Assembly: GCA_964019135.1 (NCBI GenBank)
Contig: OZ025249.1
Span: 16,889,088 to 16,953,087, forward strand
Source of the DNA: Arenicola marina
Taxonomy: Eukaryota > Annelida > Polychaeta > Arenicolidae
Length of the DNA: 64,000 nucleotides
Direction of reading: 5' to 3'
Position numbers and translations under genes: made by a program. Below, piece after piece: positions 56,600 through 64,000 of the stretch (positions are counted from its first letter, which is position 1; each line of letters begins with the position of its first letter). The notes under the pieces are model-generated. The model was not told the DNA's origin. It searched no databases and saw nothing but the letters and a program-made list of their open reading frames with translations.

Positions 56600-57005
56600 T
56601 TAAAGTTGCATGTCGAGTTCTTTCGCCAAAACTAAGCCTAGGCGAAATTTATATCAAATTTTGCAGAAAACTCGACTGTTTCATTCCATAAATTCAGAAA
56701 CCTGATAAACATCGCCGTTTCGGCTGTGGTGTGGCAAACGTGTCTATCCCGGTACACCACAGAACTCAGTCGCGGCACTGCTACTTATACCAAAGCATCG
56801 CGAAGCACACAAACTGATGACGTTTTCTACTAAAATGAAAACTTGTGGTAAATTGATATCACGGGTAAGGCTAAAAGACACTATTTGGCAGTCTGGTGGA
56901 GTAGATCTATAGATAACAGAAGTCTTGAATGATTCAAGGACTGATTCTTATATGTATTTTGACCTCATTAGTTTAGGCGGGAAAGAGCTCGACATGCAAC
57001 TTTAA
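56600..57005. mobile_element. TTAA-flanked MITE, copy 2
   Basis: TTAA at both ends. Left AGTTGCATGTCGAGTTCTTTC and right (reverse-complemented) AGTTGCATGTCGAGCTCTTTC are nearly identical inverted repeats of over 20 bp. 406 bp long, no coding capacity. It lies directly next to the truncated LINE and about 360 bp upstream of the GIPC start. Confidence 0.87.
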
Positions 57006-57318
57006 ATAATCATCTTTTTCCAGTATTTTAAATGCGACACAAATTACTGAGATCAAAAAATGTCTAAGCATATATATGTCTGTGCCAGGCATATATTGCA
57101 CTATAATTGAACAAGAAACCCAGAATTGAAGACATGTTTTATTCCTTGTCCGCCGCCCATATATGTCGTCATCCAGGTGCACAATGCGCAGGTAGATCCC
57201 CGCGAGTCGTGCACCTACCGCCCATTTTGTGTGCAGTGGTGCGCATCGAGTGGGAGGTCGGAACTTGACCTTTGGACCATTGAGTGGCTCTTCGTCAAAG
57301 ATATTTATCGTTCCTCAT

Positions 57319-57325
57319 CTTCCGG
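57319..57325 (+). promoter_or_regulatory. Possible ETS site in the GIPC 5' region
   Basis: CTTCCGG, 37 bp before the first GIPC ATG. Such sites are common near TATA-less housekeeping start sites. This is a single short match, so only suggestive. Confidence 0.3.
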
Positions 57326-57361
57326 TTTAGAATTTCATACTGACGTTCAATCCTTTCCAAA

Positions 57362-57898
57362 ATGGAGGCGGCGAGTGAGGATGTTCGGCGTAAGAAGAGT
57401 GGGGTAAGTTTATCAACGGCTTGGGTTAGCTGGGGCGCCTCCCTGTTTATGAGTTCCCAACCTCCATACTGATTCGCACCTGGCTGGTGTCATATGTGCT
57501 TCCGGTTTGTGAACTGATGTGATTCACAATCGGAGTTACCTTATTAATGATTCTGACCAATCCTGGTGCTTTATCATACATTTACATCGTCATTTCTGTC
57601 GTCACAGGTGTTCAAGAAAATGCCAAAGAAGTGGAAGAAAGAGAAGGAACCGCAAGGGCCGAAGGTGGGGGAGAATAAAGCGCCAGACATGGATACACCT
57701 CCGAATTCCACGGCCTCAAACGGCTCAGCGGCCAGTGGAGGTGTCAATTCAGACACTCAACAAGCGAGACCCCGTCCCAAATTGGTATTTCATTGCCAAC
57801 AAGCCCACGGCAGTCCCACCGGTGTGATCTCCGGGTTTACCAATGTCAAGGAATTGTACAAGAAGATTGCTGAATGTTATGATATGGATGCAGCTGAG
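57362..57898 (+). CDS. GIPC: GIPC PDZ-domain adaptor, N-terminal exons (gene runs out of the window)
   Basis: Exons 57362-57403 and 57608-57898 join in phase 0, giving 111 residues. GIPC proteins (GIPC1-3) are cytosolic adaptors that bind receptor tails through a PDZ domain and recruit myosin VI for endosome transport. The recognisable part is [20 protein letters not shown] and [21 protein letters not shown], the start of the GH1 region, preceded by a basic/acidic stretch ([11 protein letters not shown]). That stretch corresponds to the usual MPLxLxRRKK start of vertebrate GIPCs, so the true start could be the ATG at 57620; the upstream ATG ([21 protein letters not shown]) stays in frame and has a good context. 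The remaining GH1, PDZ and GH2 exons were not found in the next 6 kb. Confidence 0.93.
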
Positions 57899-59197
57899 GT
57901 AGGTCTAGTAATATTATATATTTAGATCTATAGCATTTATTTTGTAGATCTATGAAATTAGTGTAGAATATTATTTAACTCTGTTTATATTTTCTGGAAA
58001 GAATAATAAGAAAACTTATAATATTCTCAAATTAATAAGAGTGTAATAAGCAATTTGTAAGAGTTTGATTATTTTTAATATTAAGTCTTACTTTATTTAA
58101 AAGTAATTATAATATAACTAGGTCTATATGTATCATTGCCTAGGCTGTGTTTCGGCTGAGGCACAGTCTAGTTGGATTCTATAGTAAAATTTAGGTATAT
58201 GTATTGCTGCATAGATATAGAAATATTTCTTTCAAGTATTATTTATTGAATATGATTAAACTTGAATATGTTTAAAAATTATATCATTTATAAATCTGTT
58301 TTATTTACTTCTGGAAGCTGAAAATGCATTCATACTGTTATATGAGCACTATTTGGAAATTACTCTTATGATATCACAAGATTGATATATAAACATTGTT
58401 CATAAACATCTGTTGTCTAGGGGGTGTATTTATACTCCTGGCTTAGTACTACAGTTTGACTACTGTATGAGCACTATTTAGAAATTACTCTTATGATATC
58501 ACAAGATTGATATATGAACATTGTTCCTAGACATCTGTTGTCTAGGGGGTGTATTTGTACTCCTGGCTTAGTACTTTTCAGATTTTGTATGCCCATTTTG
58601 ACCACTGAATGATTTGACCATGGAAATGTGAAAGGGAAGGGAGAATAGGCCTCATAAATGGATGGGGAATGGGACCCTACATGTCTCCATATTCCGGGCA
58701 GGCAGTCATCTCATCGGACCCTGGTATTCCCGCTGTTGGGGCTGATGTTGCTCAGCTGATGTAGCTGACGCCGCTGCCCAGTGATGCCTTCTCTTGTTGC
58801 TTGCGCCAGCTGCCATGTGCCAGCTGATTAATGATAACCACCAGCTATTTCAATCCCTTTTCACCGGGGCATGGCTCTACCCATTTAAACAGTCACCCCC
58901 AAACCCCACTGGCGATCAAAACGTCATGCAGTCAAAATAGGTGTTGATTGAGTTCAACCCAATGACAAAAGACCTCTAGAATCTCTGTGTGATAGCATGT
59001 GGGTTTGTGTTGCTCTATGAGAATATTTTCCCTCTCTTAAGATTCAGCTAGGAAACTATAAAACTGGGGCAGATCCAGGAATTTGAAAAGGGGGTGCACT
59101 GAAGTGACTGGAGTGACTCTTTGCTCCTAACATTGATGTATGACTCCTGTTTTGCAAAGTATAGTAAAATAGTAACTCAATTTAAATCTCAAGTTGT
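57899..59197. other. GIPC intron 2, first part
   Basis: AT-rich. A 125-bp tandem duplication is listed separately. AGATCCAGGAATTTGAAAAGG at about 59073 is a GGATCC-family remnant. Confidence 0.45.
58339..58574. repeat. Tandem duplication, 125-bp unit, two copies
   Basis: TATGAGCACTATTTGGAAAT at 58341 recurs at 58466 with one change. The match continues through TACTCTTATGATATCACAAG, CATCTGTTGTCTAGGGGGTG and ACTCCTGGCTTAGTACT. Only a few differences, so fairly recent. Confidence 0.9.
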
Positions 59198-59450
59198 AGT
59201 TGGTTGGTTGGTTGGTTATTCAGGACGCTTTAACCACTTTTGGTCACATCACGTCAATGGGAGAGTGGAGCCATGCCCCCTGGCGTAACCCCCTACTCTT
59301 TACGAAGAAGACCTGGGATCTTTATCCTGCAACCACACAGACATGGACACAACAGGGCTCAAACCACTGACCCACATGCCGTTAGGCTCTCAGGTGACCA
59401 GAGCACTCAATGTGAGCACTCTAGCCCACTGAGCTGTCGTGCCAGCCCCT
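59198..59450 (-). mobile_element. tRNA-derived SINE
   Basis: Read on the minus strand, a tRNA-like head begins GGCTGGCACGACAGCTCAGTGG (A box AGCTCAGTGGGCTAGAG) with a B box GTGGTTTGAGCCC about 65 bp later, then an unrelated body. It ends in (AACC)n, seen on the plus strand as TTGG repeats at 59199-59216. The A-B spacing is longer than in most tRNAs. No other copy was noticed in this window. Confidence 0.75.
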
Positions 59451-59637
59451 GCAGTTAGTTGATAATAAAGTAGAACAACAAAGGAAGGGCCTCTTGTCTG
59501 TTACATATACATAACTGTTTTAGCTAGACAATTACTAGACGATTATATCATAGACTGCATGCTACCCAGTACCCTTTTCTTCTGTACTTAAAGGTGCATT
59601 ACAAAATATTCCAGGTTAAAATGCTCTTACAGATATT

Positions 59638-59921
59638 ATCTGGGCTCGCGTTAGCATTCGCCAATAGCCATTTGGCGAGAAAATTCGGGATTTGGCGATA
59701 AGAACTTCCTGAACACTCGCCAAAATGGCGAATATAAAATTTCAACTACAAACACCTTTTTATTCATGTTCACATTACATGGTAGATCTACTACATTCAT
59801 CTCCAATTATGAGATTTATAACCAATTCATAACCAATATATTTGGCTAATTTTGGCTAACGTTTTTCCACGGAATTAGCCAAATTGGCTAATGAAAAAAA
59901 TATCCTAGCGCGAGCCCAGAT
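59638..59921. mobile_element. MITE with ATCTGGGCTCGCGYTAG ends, 284 bp
   Basis: Left end ATCTGGGCTCGCGTTAG and right end (reverse-complemented) ATCTGGGCTCGCGCTAG. The interior is built of partly inverted words (CCATTTGGCGAG, CCAAAATGGCGAA, AGCCAAATTGGCTAA). TTAT flanks may be the target duplication, but the boundary is ambiguous. Confidence 0.75.
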
Positions 59922-61361
59922 TATGACTCCATTTATCAAAATATCACTTCATCTGAATATTTACATAACCCTTCACCTGCCTATATTTAACAATTTAAAA
60001 GGAAAAAAACTGCATCTACAGAGTTGTTCAACATTGTTCTGGGGTTGGTGCCATAGTTTCTACAGATTTTGTGACTAAAATGTGCCACACCTAACTATGA
60101 GCCACATAATATAATGTTAGGAAATAATTTTCCCAGAAGCTGGCCTTCAAGCTCTAAGGAAAACAATGTTTTAATAATGAAGGCTAAAGGTCAATTTGAA
60201 TAAAAGGATAAAGATAAATCAAAGGTTTTGTTGCTTCTCACTTAATTAGCTATGGTGTCCACTATCTATAGGGATCAAGTCCATATCAAAGGACAAGCTG
60301 ATGTCATAAGGTTATTGTTACCAATAAGATATTGTAGTCTTGTACTGGTAATTTACATATACAACATATAAAGATAAGTGGGCAAAAGAGGGCAGGTTGT
60401 AGTCTGGTATGGGGCATGGTCTTATCTGTCATGATAGTATTTAAAAAGTTAATCCTGTTCTAATACAGTGCCAGTGGTCTTTGGCATATGAGAACTTCTG
60501 TAGGGCCATTCAATAAATGCAGGAAGTCTTACAACTAAAGAAAATCTATTGTCATACCACTGATACTAAAGTTTATACTGTAGTCTGCCAGAGTAACCAT
60601 AGTCCTATAATATTGGCAGCATTGCTATGGCATCTTGTTTGCCACAGCTGAAATCAATCCATTGACAATATTATGGAGACAGTTTTGGGTTGAGAGCTAC
60701 TTGGAGTCTTAGTCATTGCTGTAATAGTTATAGTCCTGTGTCATCTTGTGAGGATATTTCTATCAAGAACAACCTGTGCAGTTGTCTATCATTGATTGAT
60801 GTACATGTACCCCTACATGTATTTGGTTTCATTTTAGATGGTAAAGGATATTAGATGTCATTATAAAGAGGGTCTTTACCCTGTTATTATGTACCGGTAC
60901 ATACCAAAAATATATTTGTGCATTAGTGCAATAAGGACTAAACATAATATTGCTACTTTAAAAATTGGACACAAATGATTCTTGAGGGGAGATTGTGGTA
61001 TGAACAGCTTCAGGTATAAAACAAACTCCCGGTAGGTACTAGTAATTTGTCCATTGCTATATGTTGTATGCAAAATAATCAAAAGCTATCTCTATCATGT
61101 TAATTGTTTATGAATACCAATCTTATGAATACAGGACATTATCCTCCCCAAAATATTATTCCTTCCTAGTGACAAGTAAGTCTATCTTTCTCTTAAGGTA
61201 CCTGGATATGTCACATCATAAAGCTTACTAGGTTTTTTGAGTGACTGCATCTTGAAACATCTACAATAAATGTGATTAATCTCAAATGAAGAACCTAAAC
61301 TCAGCGCCATGCAATTCCTTTTTTTTTAAATTGCTGCTTGTAAAGTAAAGATGTATAGTAA
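59922..61361. other. GIPC intron 2, nothing recognised
   Basis: AT-rich, with no exon of the GIPC GH1 or PDZ region on the plus strand and no other gene on either strand. Confidence 0.4.
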
Positions 61362-61516
61362 CGCAGGGTGGGGGGGACCCCCCTCTTTAAGGGCCGACAT
61401 TTATACCATTTAACATGAAAACCGAAACTGCCCCCCCCCCTTTCCAGCATATCTGGATTCAACCCTGAAACTGCCCCCCCCCCCCCCATATCCAGATTTT
61501 CTGGATCTGCCCTGTA
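61362..61516. mobile_element. Degraded MITE, GGATCC-end family
   Basis: The right end CTGGATCTGCCCTG and interior words TTCCAGCATATCTGGATTC and CATATCCAGATTTTCTGGATC correspond to 43494-43667. GTAAC lies beside both ends, a possible 5-bp target duplication. Confidence 0.6.
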
Positions 61517-64000
61517 ACAGATCTTTGCTCATAATCTTTGTTTATGTGACACCTGTACTTTTACACTCTGGTGTGTAAATTGTCCTTGTCAGTTTAGCCT
61601 TACCATCACCATGGAATATTGAGTAGTTGTTCGATCAGCAAGGGACATAACCGCTGATAACGACATAAGTCGACTGATAGAACAGGAACCGCTATTGTAG
61701 CGCCACTATGTTCGCGGGGAAGGGTGGGGGGGGGGGGGTACCAATAGCTGGGAGGATACGAGGAGAGGAACTGGGGGGGGGGGGAGTACGAGACGGAATA
61801 CATGGGGATTTTTCGCGACCAATCTTGTGTTTAAGATTCTATTGGTGCCTTGGATCTAAGCATCTCATTAGAAATTTAACATTCAGGGGATTGTCGTAGG
61901 CCTATTCACGTCCCAATGCCCTTCGTGTGTCATGCGCGGATCAACCATGTACAGTTGAGGAGTATGTAACATTGTGGGGGGAAGGAGATGGGAGGGGATG
62001 AGGAACGGGAAGGGGAGAGGGAAGGAGGATACCAGTATATTTGACGCCCCGACGCCTTCATTTTGTGCGCTGCGATTTAGCCATTGGCTTGCTCGAAGCT
62101 TGTACTTCCTGGAAACAAAGAAATGACACGCTACTTCATTTGTAGCTACTTGTAGGATTGTAGGATTATGTCATATATCCAGGAAGTAGCCACTGACGAC
62201 TGGAGTGTTTAACATTTTTATTTGCCTAGTTACGAATGACAATTTCTGGGAATGTTTGGCGAGCTGTTACATCGTATCATATCACAGGTGCTGCTACCGA
62301 ACGGGTGGCATAAAACATTGACACATCGACATATACTTGTTACCAAGGAGATATACATTTATCGGGATTGCTCAATCTGCAGTTGTACACCCATCATGCT
62401 TTTGTTTCAAACTGACATTCTGCCAAAGCGGGACAGGGCATATTCTCATTAGGTATTGCTTGATAGGTAAGGTTGACACGGTTAAAAAAGCTACCGTAAT
62501 AGCTACTGTGAACGCGTCTAGGCTTATCCAGGCGGTGTACGACAGCAGTATGGATTGGCATGCGACACAGCAAATGAAGCTCGTATAGTGGAAGGCAGAC
62601 TCTGTTCACCCCATCGATGCCACTACCTCTCACATTCCCATTCAGCCGGCCACCCCTGCCTCCCCCCCTCCAACCCCAAGGCTAATTGTTCGGGCGATGG
62701 CTGCGCGTCTGTCTGTGTGTCTATAGGCGTGGTCGTCTATGCTTCTTACTGCTATGGTAGTACCACGCTGGCAGCCGTGTCGTGATCGGCACTTGGAATA
62801 TCACCGTGCGCTTCAGACGCCCCCTGCAGCCTGTTCTCTGCCGTGTGGTGTAGAGTGGCGGTCGATGCCAAAAGCATGCTTCCATGTCCTGGTCATCGGC
62901 TCGCCAATTTACTGGCGGATCCAATCGATGGGTTCCATGGACTCCGCCCCCCCCACTCTCCCAGGTCCCGTTCCTTCCTTTGGTGTACGTTTATGCGGAT
63001 AATTCATCCCACTCAAAGTGGACCCTCGCCCCTGTTCAAAATCTGCCGATGCACATCCTGGTAAAGAGACCCCTGGACGTGTTAGACATCAACGATATGA
63101 TGTTTTAACAGATATCCCCGGTGTATACCACGGACGTCATTCGGTTTCTAGTGCGAATGCTCATGTCCCCAAACGATTATTTGTATCAATCATTACAAAT
63201 ATAAGTACTTATATCTTAAGACGAAATACTCGTTGGCCTGCAAAGGATTGACCACTTGACATTCACCTATCCTTAGCCTTATTTGTGATTGAAGTAGGCT
63301 ACATGTCATTGGGTGCGTCAGGATGCGTATATTACCCGATGTCAAATATCACCGTCGGGACCGTTGGTAATCGGCAATCCACGGAAGCGCCTGCACCGTT
63401 GCCGGCGGTGGGTTGAGGATGTCAATGATTGATGTAATCTAGGCGCTAACCGCCACCTACGCCTGACAGCAAACAGGCGTTCTACTATTACTGTATTAAA
63501 AATACGGGAAAGTGATATGGCACTAACTATCATTTAATAATTAAGAGCCTTGTCATAGCCAACTTTTACTAACAAAGATCAATGTACATGTATGGCCAAA
63601 ATGACTGTCCTCGCGGAATCGCGCTGTTGTTTTCCGTTTATATCTAGGGATGGACATGAAGTCCATTCTCCGTGTTGCGGAGACCATATGTTTAGAGAGG
63701 ATGTCGTGCGTTCACCGTATTTGATGTCATGTTCTTGACAACAAAAGTGGCGTTTCGGTAGTCAGCTAACCTAGCCTAAGCAAACACCGATGGATGAATC
63801 GCTCGACAAAGGGCCGCTGACTTGAAACCGGGTCTCTCTCTCTCTCTCTCTGCCCTGCCGTGAGGTCGTGTGCCAGAAATGTCAGTGGCGAGCAACGGAG
63901 CGGAGACAGATATAGAGCGAGAAGCAAACACCGTTCGCCGCCCCTGTGCCTGTGCGATGTCGTCATCAAAACGTCAGTCGAGTACCGGTGCACGATCTGT
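61517..64000. other. Probable GIPC intron 2 continued, no exon recognised
   Basis: G runs at about 61725-61740 and 61771-61784, a GGCGGATCCAATCGATGG fragment at 62914-62931, and a TC repeat at 63834-63852. No exon with family resemblance on either strand. Confidence 0.35.

Noticed and set aside
59198-59450. Functional tRNA gene
   Set aside because: A and B boxes are present, but the A-B distance is long, no acceptor stem closes, and a simple-repeat tail follows, as in a SINE.

Overview
The window is nuclear DNA from an animal. Genes are split by GT-AG introns, coding exons are scattered, and the products are metazoan: a Mediator subunit, a GIPC adaptor, a C2H2 zinc-finger protein and a lectin/EGF/FN3 membrane receptor. 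Minisatellites, MITEs, a Tc1-type transposon, a LINE tail and a tRNA-derived SINE fill much of the rest. This fits a marine invertebrate such as a lancelet, echinoderm, hemichordate or mollusc. The sequence alone does not settle the lineage.

Five host genes can be read. (1) 4.36-14.17 kb, plus strand: an 11-exon type I membrane receptor of 639 residues (signal peptide, EGF-like, F5/8C or fucolectin-like domain, two EGF-like modules, two FN3, one TM, tail with tyrosine motifs). (2) 23.6-28.0 kb, plus: MED8, of which only the initiator-Met exon could not be placed. (3) 29.1-31.2 kb, minus: a complete three-exon gene for a BtaA-like SAM:diacylglycerol 3-amino-3-carboxypropyltransferase, an enzyme known for betaine-lipid synthesis in bacteria, algae and fungi. 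It is tail to tail with MED8. (4) 49.4-51.6 kb, minus: a 720-residue C2H2 zinc-finger protein. (5) 57.4 kb to beyond the window, plus: the first two exons of GIPC.

Six large tandem arrays cover about 9.8 kb, or 15% of the window: 19 bp (2.2-4.1 kb), 33 bp (14.6-16.0 kb), an unrelated 33 bp (17.6-19.2 kb), 39 bp (38.6-39.9 kb), and two arrays of one 21-bp family in opposite orientation (41.9-42.2 and 45.5-48.7 kb). Two show higher-order structure. A seventh, decayed array lies in MED8 intron 6. The long open frames inside these arrays follow from stop-free short units and are not annotated as genes.

Mobile DNA includes a Tc1-like element with intact ends and a frameshifted transposase, a TTA-flanked Harbinger-like MITE, two TTAA-flanked MITEs of one family, a 304-bp MITE with 9-bp target duplications, a dispersed family with CAGGGGCGGATCCAG-type ends, a family with GGGGGGCACTAT-type ends, a 5'-truncated LINE and a SINE. 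I recognised no LTR element, Polinton or viral fossil, no intact tRNA or rRNA gene, and no CRISPR array.

The five genes share no evident pathway. The most notable points are the animal BtaA homologue and the fully reconstructable kinase-less, phosphotyrosine-tailed receptor.
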